Shown one piece after another: positions 33,840-42,528 of a stretch of 64,000 nucleotides of DNA. The notes under the pieces are model-generated. The model saw only the letters and a program-made list of their open reading frames with translations, was not told the origin of the DNA and ran no database searches. Every line of letters begins with the position of its first letter. The stretch's first letter is position 1. The position numbers and the translations under genes are program-made. The stretch covers positions 1-64,000 of the forward strand of contig NZ_JACSUD010000016.1 of NCBI RefSeq assembly GCF_014385435.1, written 5' to 3'. Source of the stretch: Alloprevotella sp. Lung230. Lineage in GTDB: Bacteria; Bacteroidota; Bacteroidia; Bacteroidales; Bacteroidaceae.

Positions 33840-35999
33840 ATGCAACTAAAAATACTCCCTTTATTCTTCCTGAGTGCTTGCTGTGCCGGTGCGCAGACGT
33901 TGCCTCATGGAGTAGCCGGCCTGCCCGAAGACAGCACACGCACCACCACGAAAGCGCCTCTGCGCGAGCGCCGACTGGGCGAAGCCACCGTGATGGGCAT
34001 GTCCGAAGCCCGCCGCACAAAGGTGGCACCGCTCACGGTGAGCGTGCTGGGGCTGCAACAACTGGAAGGCACGGCCTCCTCCCTCAACGGCGTGCTGCAA
34101 CGCGTGGCCGGCGTGACGGTGCGCGCCACCGGCGGTGTGGGCAGTGCCTCGCGCATCTCGGTGCGCGGACTGGAAGGAAAGCGCATGGGCATGTTTGTCG
34201 ACGAAGCGGCGATGGGTCAGATGAGCAATTTTGTGAACATCGACGACATCCCGACCGACATGATTGAGCGCGTGGAAATCTACAAAGGCATCGTGCCCTA
34301 CAAGCTCGGCGGCAGTGCGCTGGGCGGTGCGGTCAATGTGGTGACGAAGGAGTATCCGGAACACTACTTCGACGCGTCCTACGAGGTGGGAAGCTACAAC
34401 ACCCACCGCTTCAACACCATCTACAAGCATCGCATCCCCGGCACGCATCTGCAATGGGGAGCCGGTGGGGGCTGGATTTCGTCGGACAACGACTATGAGA
34501 TGACGCTCGCCACCCTCGGCAACCGCCGCATCCGTCGCAACAACGACCGTTTCGAAAAACTCATGGTCGGGACATCGCTCACGGCCAAAGAAGGGTGGTT
34601 TGACGAACTGAAATCGGAACTCATCGGGTTCTACACGCGCCAAGGGGTGCAGGGTTTCGACAACGACATCCGCGAAGCCTACAACCACGCGCAGTCGGTG
34701 GTGTGGACGTTCAACGCCAAGCGCGACAACTTCTTCCTCCAAGGGCTCGACTTCGACTGGGACGTGGCCTACAACCTCGGGCGCTACGGCTTGAAGGACC
34801 TGGCCAAGACGCGCTACGACTGGGACGGCAACCGCATCCCCTCCCTCTCGCCCCACGGCGGAGAAGCGAACAACTATCCCTCGGACGGACGGCATGTGTC
34901 GCACGACTTCATGAGCAAACTCAATCTGGAATATCGCCTCAACCCCGTCCACGCCTTCAACCTCAACCTCTACGCCACCAACACCGTGCTCCATCCCAAG
35001 AACGAACCGATGGACAAGGCGCTGGGCTTCTCGGCCAACTTCAACAGCCGCTTGTCGAGCCTCATCACGGGACTTTCCTACGACCTCACCCTCCTCGACG
35101 GCCACTTGCAGAGTGCCTTCACCCTCAAAAACTTCTGGGTGAACTCTCGCGCCAAGATGCTCCAAAACTTCTACATCTCTCAGCCCGTACCCGTGCGCAT
35201 CGACCAAAATCGCTGGGGCGCCAGTTGGGCGGTGCGCTACAGCCTCGACCACCAATGGATGCTCAAGATGGCGGCCTCGTCGGAAGTGCGCGTCCCGACG
35301 AGCGAGGAGCTCATCGGCAACGGCTACAGTATCCTCCCCTCCATCGACCTTGCTCCCGAACGCAACAAGGCGCTCAACTTCGGGGCGCTCTTCCACCACA
35401 ACAACGAGCGGGGCGGACTGCTCGAAGCGGAGGTGAACCTCTTCCTCAGTCAGCTCGACGACATGATACGCTTTATGCCCGACATGATACCCACCATGGC
35501 GCGCTACCGCAACTTCGGCAAGGTGCGCACGATGGGCATTGAGGGCGAAGTGAAGTGGGACGCCCTCTCCTGGCTCTACCTCTACGCCAACGTCACCCTC
35601 CAAGACCTGCGCGACCGCCGCCGCTTCACGCCCGGCACGACGGTGGAAAACCCGACCTACGACAAGCGCATCCCCAACGTGCCCTACACCATGGCCAACT
35701 TCGGTTTTGAACTCCACCGCAACAACCTCTTCGGCGGACGAGGACAGCGCTCCCGCTTCCTCCTCGATGCGTCCTACATCCACGAGTATTTCTACGACTT
35801 CGAAATGAGCAAATATCAAAGTCGGAAGATACCCACCTCCCTGACCTTCGACCTCGGTGTGGAGCATAGTTTCGGCCACCGCCGCTGGACGCTCAGCGCC
35901 AAACTCCGCAACCTGACCGACCGCGCCGTGATGTCGGAACTCAACCGCCCGCTGCCCGGCCGCAACTTTGCCGTCAAACTCCGCTATCTGCTGAAATAA
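33840..35999 (+). CDS. TonB-dependent outer-membrane receptor (XusA-like)
   Basis: A 719-residue outer-membrane transporter. The start MQLKILPLFFLS at 33840 follows a good promoter; the in-frame codons before it are not needed. The signal peptide is probably cleaved after AGAQ, although LSAC resembles a lipobox. The plug domain spans about residues 50-170 (GVLQRVAGVTVR, SRISVRGLEGKRMGMFVDE, IERVEIYKGIVPYKLGGSALGGAVN) and a 22-stranded barrel follows, ending in the aromatic-rich LRYLLK. There is no SusC-type N-terminal extension. The DUF4374 lipoprotein 26 bp downstream suggests siderophore or iron-complex import, as in Bacteroides XusAB; this is inference from gene pairing. Confidence 0.88.
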   Translation: MQLKILPLFFLSACCAGAQTLPHGVAGLPEDSTRTTTKAPLRERRLGEATVMGMSEARRTKVAPLTVSVLGLQQLEGTASSLNGVLQRVAGVTVRATGGVGSASRISVRGLEGKRMGMFVDEAAMGQMSNFVNIDDIPTDMIERVEIYKGIVPYKLGGSALGGAVNVVTKEYPEHYFDASYEVGSYNTHRFNTIYKHRIPGTHLQWGAGGGWISSDNDYEMTLATLGNRRIRRNNDRFEKLMVGTSLTAKEGWFDELKSELIGFYTRQGVQGFDNDIREAYNHAQSVVWTFNAKRDNFFLQGLDFDWDVAYNLGRYGLKDLAKTRYDWDGNRIPSLSPHGGEANNYPSDGRHVSHDFMSKLNLEYRLNPVHAFNLNLYATNTVLHPKNEPMDKALGFSANFNSRLSSLITGLSYDLTLLDGHLQSAFTLKNFWVNSRAKMLQNFYISQPVPVRIDQNRWGASWAVRYSLDHQWMLKMAASSEVRVPTSEELIGNGYSILPSIDLAPERNKALNFGALFHHNNERGGLLEAEVNLFLSQLDDMIRFMPDMIPTMARYRNFGKVRTMGIEGEVKWDALSWLYLYANVTLQDLRDRRRFTPGTTVENPTYDKRIPNVPYTMANFGFELHRNNLFGGRGQRSRFLLDASYIHEYFYDFEMSKYQSRKIPTSLTFDLGVEHSFGHRRWTLSAKLRNLTDRAVMSELNRPLPGRNFAVKLRYLLK

Positions 36000-36025
36000 A
36001 CTTATCATTCATACTTTTTATCAAC

Positions 36026-37249
36026 ATGAAACTCAAATCTCTCTTTCTCGCCCTGTGCAGTGCAGCACTGCTCACGGCCTGCGACAAATCCAACGACACG
36101 CCTACGCCCACCCCACCCGCTTCGGCCGACTTCGACGGGCTGCTCTTTGCCACCTCCGTCACCAATCCCGAAGGTGCCAGCGGTTCGTGCTATCTCCAAG
36201 CCGTGCCCAATCTCAACACCGCGACCTACGACAACAGCAACGCCATCCCCACAGGCTTCGGCACGCCCATCATCGTGAACGGCAAGAACGTCTACGTCCT
36301 CCCCGACTACATGGGGCAGAACAAGGCCGTCCTCACGCGCTACAAGGTGAACAAGGACAGAAAGTTCATCCCACAAGGCGAACTCACGCTCCCCGGCGGT
36401 GCAGGCGCTTGCAATGTGGTGCAGGTGAGCAACACGAAAGCCTACGTGGCCTTCCAAAACCTGGGCAAGGTGATGGTGTTCAACCCCACTACGATGACCA
36501 AGACGGGCGAAATCGACCTCAACAGCCTGGCTCACCCCGACACCCGCGTGGCACCGGCCACGATGCTCGAACGCGACGGCCTGCTCTACGTTGGTCTCTC
36601 GCAGTTTGACGCCCAATGGATGCCCAACCACAAGATGGCTGAACTCGCCCTCATCGACACCAAGACCGACAAATTCGTCAAACACATCAAGGACGAGAAG
36701 CACGAACTCTCCTTTGCCACGCGCCCCATCGACCCCTATTCGATGTTCATGGACGAAGCTGGTGACATCTACGTCAACTGCATCGGTAGTTTCGGCTTGA
36801 AGCCGGGCTTCAAGGGCGGTATCCTGCGCATCCGCAAGGGACAGACCGACTTCGACCCCGACTATGTGATTGACCTCAGCGCCACCACCGTCGAAGGACT
36901 GCCCACGGGCGCCGACTTCCTCTCGGCCGTCTACTACGGCGGCAACGGTAAACTCTACGCCTACGTCAATTCCTACAAGCTCGACCCTGCCGGAATGAGC
37001 AATCCCTACGGTGCGAAGTCGTCGGCCCCGGCCATCATCGACCTCAAAGCCCGCACCATCCGCCGCATCATGGATCTCCCCATCTCCAACCCGCACGCCG
37101 TGGCAGTCTATGCCTACAAGGGTAAGGTCATCTTCGGCAGTGCCAACGAAAAGGCTTCGGGCTTCTACGTCTACGACCCCGCCACCGGTAAGTCCGCAGG
37201 TCCTGTCATCACCGTGAAGGGCAACCCCTACGCCATCGTGAAGTACTAA
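36026..37249 (+). CDS. DUF4374 surface lipoprotein (XusB-like)
   Basis: A 407-residue lipoprotein: lipobox LLTAC (Cys19), a short Pro/Thr linker (DTPTPTPPAS), then a beta-propeller-like body with repeated blocks (VYVLPDYMGQNKAVLTRYKV, KAYVAFQNLGKVMVFN, KVIFGSANEKASGFYVYDP). This corresponds to DUF4374. XusB of Bacteroides thetaiotaomicron, a surface siderophore-binding lipoprotein, has this domain as I recall. It is transcribed with the receptor just upstream. The membrane reductase XusC is not found next to it. Confidence 0.8.
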   Translation: MKLKSLFLALCSAALLTACDKSNDTPTPTPPASADFDGLLFATSVTNPEGASGSCYLQAVPNLNTATYDNSNAIPTGFGTPIIVNGKNVYVLPDYMGQNKAVLTRYKVNKDRKFIPQGELTLPGGAGACNVVQVSNTKAYVAFQNLGKVMVFNPTTMTKTGEIDLNSLAHPDTRVAPATMLERDGLLYVGLSQFDAQWMPNHKMAELALIDTKTDKFVKHIKDEKHELSFATRPIDPYSMFMDEAGDIYVNCIGSFGLKPGFKGGILRIRKGQTDFDPDYVIDLSATTVEGLPTGADFLSAVYYGGNGKLYAYVNSYKLDPAGMSNPYGAKSSAPAIIDLKARTIRRIMDLPISNPHAVAVYAYKGKVIFGSANEKASGFYVYDPATGKSAGPVITVKGNPYAIVKY

Positions 37250-37292
37250 ACCTTCCTGCGGTCAAGCACCGCTCACCTCTTTAAGACAACAG

Positions 37293-37340
37293 CGCCCACC
37301 CTCCTGCCTCTTCGGCCGATGAGGGTGGGCGTTGCCGTAT
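37293..37340 (+). terminator. Candidate terminator after the DUF4374 gene
   Basis: An 11-bp stem CGCCCACCCTC / GAGGGTGGGCG (37293-37303 and 37321-37331), but the T-tract is weak. It separates the receptor operon from the GH2 promoter. Confidence 0.6.
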
Positions 37341-37342
37341 AG

Positions 37343-37374
37343 TTTGTGAGAGTGAATAAAAGTTCGTATCTTTG
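37343..37374 (+). promoter_or_regulatory. GH2-GH53 operon promoter
   Basis: TTTG (37343-37346), 20 bp, TATCTTTG (37367-37374): a full consensus match, 28 bp before the GH2 start. Confidence 0.75.
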
Positions 37375-37402
37375 CCTGACCTATTCTCATCATTATCTTC
37401 CT

Positions 37403-39898
37403 ATGAAACGCTCCCTGCTCCTGCTTTCCCTATGCTGCGCGGCCCTTTCGCTCACAGCGCAACGTACCACTACCCTGCTCACCGAGGGGTGGACCTTCCA
37501 TCGTGGCGATGCGCCCGGCGCACAAACTCCCGACTACAACGACCGCACGTGGACACGCGTCAGCATCCCCCACGACTGGGCCATCACCGGCCCCTTCGAC
37601 CGCAGCCACGACCTGCAAACCGTCGCCGTGACGCAAAACGGCGAGACGCAGGCCACGGTAAAGACCGGTCGCACCGGCGGACTGCCCTACGTTGGCGTGG
37701 GCTGGTATCGCCGCACCTTCACGCCCACCGCCGGCCGCCGGGTGAGCCTCGTGTTTGATGGGGCGATGAGCGAAGCCCGCGTCTATGTCAATGGGCGCGA
37801 AGCCATCTTCTGGCCGTTGGGCTACAACTCCTTCCATGTGGACATCACCCCACTGCTCCGCACCGACGGCCAGCCCAATACACTTGCCGTTCGTTTGGAA
37901 AATCGACCGCAGTCGAGCCGCTGGTATCCCGGGGCGGGACTTTACCGCAACGTGCGCTTGGTCGAAACCGACCGCATCCATGTGCCCGTCTGGGGCACAC
38001 AGCTCACCACGCCCCACGTGGCAGAAGACTATGCCTCCGTCTGCTTGAAGACCCACGTGGAAGGGGCCGACACTGCCCGGCTCACCCTCAAAACCACCCT
38101 GCGCGACGAACAAGGGCACGTGGTGGCGGCCAAGACCAACGAGGCTTATGTGGCGCATGGGTTGCCCATCACGCAAAACTTCATCATTGAGCGCCCCCGC
38201 CTTTGGTCGCCCGAAACGCCTCATCTCTACCGCGCCGTGACAGAAGTCTACACCGAAGGCGTGCTCCGCGACACTTACGAAACGCGCTTCGGGGTGCGCA
38301 GCATCGAGGTGGTGGCCGACAAGGGATTTTTCCTCAACGGTCGGCTGCGCAAGTTTCGCGGCGTCTGCAACCACCACGACCTCGGCCCGCTCGGGGCAGC
38401 GGTCAATGTGAGTGCCCTCCGCCACCAGCTCGCCATCCTCAAGGACATGGGCTGCGACGCCATCCGCACCGCCCACAACATGCCCGCCCCCGAACTCGTG
38501 CAACTCTGTGAGGAGATGGGTTTCATGATGATGCTCGAACCCTTCGACGAGTGGGACATCGCCAAGTGCGAGAACGGCTATCACCGCTACTTCGACGAAT
38601 GGGCGGAACGCGACATGGTCAACCTCCTGCGGCAGTATCGCAACTCGCCCGCCGTGGTGATGTGGAGCATCGGCAACGAAGTGCCCACGCAGTGTTCGGC
38701 CGAAGGCTACAAGGTGGCCACGATGCTTCGCGACATCTGCCATCGCGAAGACCCCACGCGCCCCGTCACCTGCGGTATGGACCAAGTGAGTTGTGTGCTC
38801 GACAATGGGTTCGCCGCCATCATGGACGTGCCGGGCTTCAACTACCGTGCCCACCGCTACACCGAAGCCTATCGCCGTCTGCCGCAAAATGTGGTGCTCG
38901 GTTCGGAAACGACCTCGACGGTGAGCAGCCGTGGTGTCTACAAGTTTCCTGTTGTGCTGAAGTCCGATGCCATCTATCCCGACCATCAGTCGTCGGGCTA
39001 CGACACAGAGTATTGTTCGTGGTCGAACACCCCCGATGTCGATTTCGCCCTCGCCGAAGACTATCCCTGGACGATGGGGCAGTTTGTCTGGACGGGCTTC
39101 GACTACCTCGGTGAACCTTCGCCCTACGACACCGATGCCTGGCCTTCTCACGCCTCCCTCTTCGGCATTGTCGACCTCGCCTCCCTGCCCAAGGACCGCT
39201 ACTATCTCTACCGCTCCGTTTGGAACAAAACAGCCCCCACCCTGCACGTGCTACCCCACTGGACGTGGCCGGGGCGCGAAGGGGAAATCACGCCGATCTA
39301 TGTCTACACCAACTATCCCGAAGCCGAACTCTTTGTCAACGGAGTGAGTCAAGGGCGGAAGCGCCACGCCTCGCGCCCTACTCCCTCGATGGACAATCCC
39401 GATCCTGCCACCATCAAAGACGGCAGCATCGAAGCCCGCTACCGCCTCATGTGGAACGAGGTGGTCTATGCCCCCGGAGCACTGCGTGTGGTGGCCTACG
39501 ATGCGCAAGGTCGCCCGGCCGAGGAGCGCACCCTCCACACAGCAGGAGCGCCCCACCACTTGCAGCTCACGCCGGCCGTCTATCCGGGCGATACATCCAC
39601 CCTTCCGGCCGATGGCAACAGCCTGGCCTATGTCACCGTCTCTGTGGTGGACAAGGACGGCAATCTCTGCCCCGATGCAACCCACTTGGTACGCTTCAAG
39701 GTGAAAGGTGCCGGACAATACCGTGCGGCCGCCAACGGCGACGCTGCTTCGCTCGACCTCTTCCACCTCCCGCAGATGCACGCCTTCTCGGGGCAGTGCA
39801 CCGCCATCATCCAAGCCGGAAAGATGCCCGGCACACTCACCCTCGAAGCCTCGGCCAAAGGGTTGAAGTCTGCCCGCCTTTCACTCCGTGTCGAATAG
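37403..39898 (+). CDS. Exported GH2 beta-galactosidase-type enzyme
   Basis: An 831-residue exported glycoside hydrolase family 2 enzyme with a signal peptide ending SLTAQ; the start MKRSLLLL at 37403 is chosen for that reason. Domains in order: sugar-binding jelly roll (about 25-190), immunoglobulin-like (about 195-300), TIM barrel (about 305-600) and C-terminal DUF4982-like and Ig-like domains. The acid/base is Glu426 in WSIGNEVP and the nucleophile Glu502 in VLGSETTST. Galactosidase activity is likely but GH2 also covers other sugars. Pairing with a GH53 galactanase 52 bp downstream favours galactan oligosaccharides. Confidence 0.88.
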   Translation: MKRSLLLLSLCCAALSLTAQRTTTLLTEGWTFHRGDAPGAQTPDYNDRTWTRVSIPHDWAITGPFDRSHDLQTVAVTQNGETQATVKTGRTGGLPYVGVGWYRRTFTPTAGRRVSLVFDGAMSEARVYVNGREAIFWPLGYNSFHVDITPLLRTDGQPNTLAVRLENRPQSSRWYPGAGLYRNVRLVETDRIHVPVWGTQLTTPHVAEDYASVCLKTHVEGADTARLTLKTTLRDEQGHVVAAKTNEAYVAHGLPITQNFIIERPRLWSPETPHLYRAVTEVYTEGVLRDTYETRFGVRSIEVVADKGFFLNGRLRKFRGVCNHHDLGPLGAAVNVSALRHQLAILKDMGCDAIRTAHNMPAPELVQLCEEMGFMMMLEPFDEWDIAKCENGYHRYFDEWAERDMVNLLRQYRNSPAVVMWSIGNEVPTQCSAEGYKVATMLRDICHREDPTRPVTCGMDQVSCVLDNGFAAIMDVPGFNYRAHRYTEAYRRLPQNVVLGSETTSTVSSRGVYKFPVVLKSDAIYPDHQSSGYDTEYCSWSNTPDVDFALAEDYPWTMGQFVWTGFDYLGEPSPYDTDAWPSHASLFGIVDLASLPKDRYYLYRSVWNKTAPTLHVLPHWTWPGREGEITPIYVYTNYPEAELFVNGVSQGRKRHASRPTPSMDNPDPATIKDGSIEARYRLMWNEVVYAPGALRVVAYDAQGRPAEERTLHTAGAPHHLQLTPAVYPGDTSTLPADGNSLAYVTVSVVDKDGNLCPDATHLVRFKVKGAGQYRAAANGDAASLDLFHLPQMHAFSGQCTAIIQAGKMPGTLTLEASAKGLKSARLSLRVE

Positions 39899-39950
39899 TG
39901 CTTTTGTTCTGCAACACCTTACTTTTCACCCCTCAACCTATTGATTGCTT

Positions 39951-41102
39951 ATGCTGACCACACGTTTTTCACTCTTGGGAGCACTGTTCTCCCTCTTCGT
40001 TTCTTGTTCCGGTGGCAACGAAACACCGCAACCCACGCCTCCCATAGCCCCATCTCTCCCTGAAAAAGTGGCATTTGCCCATGGGGCGGACATCTCGTGG
40101 TACACCGAAATGGCGGCCGATGGCCGTAAGTTCTACAACACCCAAGGACAGGAGCGCGAGGCCCCGGTGCTGATGCGCGAACTGGGGATGAACGCTGTGC
40201 GCCTGCGGGTGTGGGTGAACCCCGAAAACAAAGGGGTGAACTTCTGCAACACGGCCGATGTTGTGCGCAAAGCGAAGGCTGCCCAATCGGCAGGACTGGC
40301 CGTGATGATCGACTTCCACTACTCCGACTGGTGGGCCGACCCGGGCCGGCAGGAAATTCCAAAAGCCTGGCAGGGGCATGCTTTCAGCGAACTGGAAAAG
40401 GACGTGCGCCGGCACACCACCGATGTGCTCACCGCTGTGAAGCAGGCGGGTGTGACGCCGCAGTGGGTCCAGGTGGGCAACGAGACGAACAACGGGATGC
40501 TCGGCGAAATGGGCACAACTCAGAAGCCGGCGCAGTATGCCGCCCTCTTCCGCACCGGCTGTGAAGCCGCAAAATCGGTGTTTCCCAATGTGCTGGTGGT
40601 GGTCCACTTGGCCAAAGGCTACGATTCGGGGCTTTTCAAATGGAACCTTGACCTGCTCCGCAACAATGGGGCAAAGTTCGACCTGATTGGCATGTCGATC
40701 TACCCGACGGAACACCGCTATTGGGAGAACGGCGCTTGGAAACAGCAATCCTTTTGGTCGGAAACCCGCCGACAGCAGGTGGTGCTCCACAGCGGCAGCG
40801 AACTGATAGATGCAGCGATGGAAAACATGGCCTTTGTGGCGCAGCGCTACGGCTGCAAGGTCCTCGTCTCGGAATGTGGCATGCCGCTCTCGACGCCTGC
40901 CGAGTCCAAGCAGTGGTTTGAGCAACTCTATCGCGCCACAAAGGCTTCGTCCCACTGCGCAGGCTGGTTCTACTGGGAACCGCTGGCCGACGGTCGCTGG
41001 CGTCCGGCTTCTTATGCCCAATGGAACTGGGGAGCCTACGACATGGGAGCATTCACCCCCGAGGGGCGTCCCACACCACTCTTTGATGTACTGAAACCTT
41101 GA
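39951..41102 (+). CDS. GH53 endo-beta-1,4-galactanase lipoprotein
   Basis: A 383-residue lipoprotein with lipobox FVSC (Cys19), start ATG at 39951, and a linker (GGNETPQPTPPI) followed by a GH53 TIM barrel. The acid/base is Glu178 in QVGNETNNGML and the nucleophile Glu308 in VLVSECGMP; GADISWYTEM and RLRVWVNPENKG also match the family. It cuts beta-1,4-galactan of type I arabinogalactan and pectin side chains, probably at the cell surface. It is the second gene of a two-gene operon with GH2. Fold-back copy C begins about 10 bp after its stop. Confidence 0.92.
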   Translation: MLTTRFSLLGALFSLFVSCSGGNETPQPTPPIAPSLPEKVAFAHGADISWYTEMAADGRKFYNTQGQEREAPVLMRELGMNAVRLRVWVNPENKGVNFCNTADVVRKAKAAQSAGLAVMIDFHYSDWWADPGRQEIPKAWQGHAFSELEKDVRRHTTDVLTAVKQAGVTPQWVQVGNETNNGMLGEMGTTQKPAQYAALFRTGCEAAKSVFPNVLVVVHLAKGYDSGLFKWNLDLLRNNGAKFDLIGMSIYPTEHRYWENGAWKQQSFWSETRRQQVVLHSGSELIDAAMENMAFVAQRYGCKVLVSECGMPLSTPAESKQWFEQLYRATKASSHCAGWFYWEPLADGRWRPASYAQWNWGAYDMGAFTPEGRPTPLFDVLKP

Positions 41103-41111
41103 TGTCTACCT

Positions 41112-41452
41112 TTTCCCTCGCGCGTACGCGCGCTCTCTACAATAGCGTGTGTATTTTGCCTTCACTCCTTCACCGGGAGAGGTAAGTCGCAGAGAGACAG
41201 GAGATTGCGGGTGAAGGCAAGAGGTGCTCCATCCTTCACCTCATTCACAGGATTTCCCTTCACCAACAACTCCATCATTATCAGCAGTTTACGCCTTTCG
41301 GTGAAGGCAATGAAGGCAAAAAACAATGTTTTATAGTAGTAGCGCGCGCGTACGCGCGAGAGAAAAGGATAGGAAGGAGGGAAATTTACCTCCGAGATAA
41401 AGCGAACTACCTCTGAGGTAGAAGAAACTACCTCAGAGAAAAATCAATTCTC
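41112..41452 (+). repeat. Fold-back repeat element, copy C
   Basis: Same order as copy A: CGCGCGTACGCGCGC, CTACAATAGCGTGTG, arm TTTTGCCTTCACTCCTTCACC, inner GGTGAAGGCA and CCTTCACC boxes, arm CGGTGAAGGCAATGAAGGC with A-run (about 41299-41322), outer GCGCGCGTACGCGCGAG (about 41343), then a TACCTC/GAGGTA tail. Together with copy A it gives the clearest view of the family. Confidence 0.87.
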
Positions 41453-41465
41453 CCCATAGTTGCAT

Positions 41466-41504
41466 AAAGGGAATCTTCGGAATGACCGAAGATTCCCTTT
41501 TCTA
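41466..41504. terminator. Bidirectional terminator between GH53 and the barrel protein
   Basis: AAAGGGAATCTTCGG (41466-41480) pairs with 41486-41500 over a 5-nt loop, with T-rich sequence on the plus side. A second imperfect hairpin at about 41512-41550 (GAAAGAGGC, GCCTTTCTTTC) may end the minus-strand operon. Nothing else is seen up to 41724. Confidence 0.75.
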
Positions 41505-41724
41505 TAAACACGAAAGAGGCCATCTTCCACTGAAGACAGCCTTTCTTTCGAACATAGACATAACAATTTAAATTCTTACTCTGACGGCGCAGAACTTAGC
41601 GTTGAAACCAAGCAGCCTTGCTATCAGATTGCACTGCAAAGGTAGGCACTTTCTGAAGCCTATGCAATACCCAAAAGTGGTGATTTTGATGCTTTTGGCC
41701 CATTTCTCCTTCCTTTTCCCACTA

Positions 41725-42474
41725 TCAAAAGGCATCGGCAGGTGCAGAAATGTGCTTTTTGCGGTCGAAATGATAGGTAAAGGTAAGCAAAAGTGACACA
41801 TTGCGTCCTTTCTTCGTGAAATCCGACGACAGGCGATTGACCGGCAGCAGTCCAAAGTTGGCTTCCACTCCCGCGGTGAGGGCCGTAGGAAACTGGTAAG
41901 CCACACCGGCTTTCAGTCCGGCATCAAAGCGACGGCTACCGCTGAGCGAGAAGGTGGGGTCGGTATAACTGATTTTGCGCTCGCCGGCCGCCGTCCCATC
42001 GCCACGAGTGCGGCGCCGTCCTCCCACGCCATAGGCGGTGTAGACACCGGCCATGAAGCGCAGATAGCGATGTTCGGCAAGGCGGTGGTAGTAGTGGAGC
42101 GGCAGGTCGAGTTGGAGATAGTGGGCGGTGTAGTCGCGGTGCATCGTGCTCTCCACAGGTCGGCCTTGAGCATCGGTGCGCTGAAGGTGTTCGCCGGCTG
42201 CATTGCGGCGTGGCTGTCCTGCGGCATCGTAGAGGAGGTCGGGCGTGAGGCGGTCGGCCTCTTCCCAACCTTTTCCGGCAAAGCCAAAGGAGGGGGCAAG
42301 CGCCCAATGCTGATCAAGCTCAAACTCGTAGCCAAGGGCGACTTGGGTAGCGCCTACGGGGCGATGGGCATTGTAGTGGCCGGCAAAACCACCTCCGAGT
42401 TGCAGGAAGAGATGCTGGGCTGAGAGCGAGAAGGGCAGGAGGGCAAAAAAGAGAAGGAGGAAGGACTTGTGCAT
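41725..42474 (-). CDS. Outer-membrane beta-barrel protein
   Basis: A 249-residue exported protein with a signal peptide ending SLSAQ. It has alternating hydrophobic strands typical of small Bacteroidetes barrels (GGGFAGHYN, ALGYEFELDQHWAL, LQLDLPLHYYHRL, GLKAGVAYQF, LLLTFTYHFD). A long His/Arg/Asp-rich loop occupies about residues 75-115. Family is OMP_b-brl-like; function is unknown. It follows yifB by 54 bp and probably shares its transcript. Confidence 0.75.
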   Translation of the reverse strand: MHKSFLLLFFALLPFSLSAQHLFLQLGGGFAGHYNAHRPVGATQVALGYEFELDQHWALAPSFGFAGKGWEEADRLTPDLLYDAAGQPRRNAAGEHLQRTDAQGRPVESTMHRDYTAHYLQLDLPLHYYHRLAEHRYLRFMAGVYTAYGVGGRRRTRGDGTAAGERKISYTDPTFSLSGSRRFDAGLKAGVAYQFPTALTAGVEANFGLLPVNRLSSDFTKKGRNVSLLLTFTYHFDRKKHISAPADAF

Positions 42475-42528
42475 AGTGGAGCGTGTTGGAAAAAGGGAGG
42501 AGAAAGACTGAGGGAGGAGCGAAGCGCG

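Noticed and set aside
33840-33900. TonB receptor as a lipoprotein because of LSAC in the signal peptide
   Set aside because: TonB receptors are barrel proteins; cleavage after AGAQ is more consistent, though LSAC cannot be strictly excluded.
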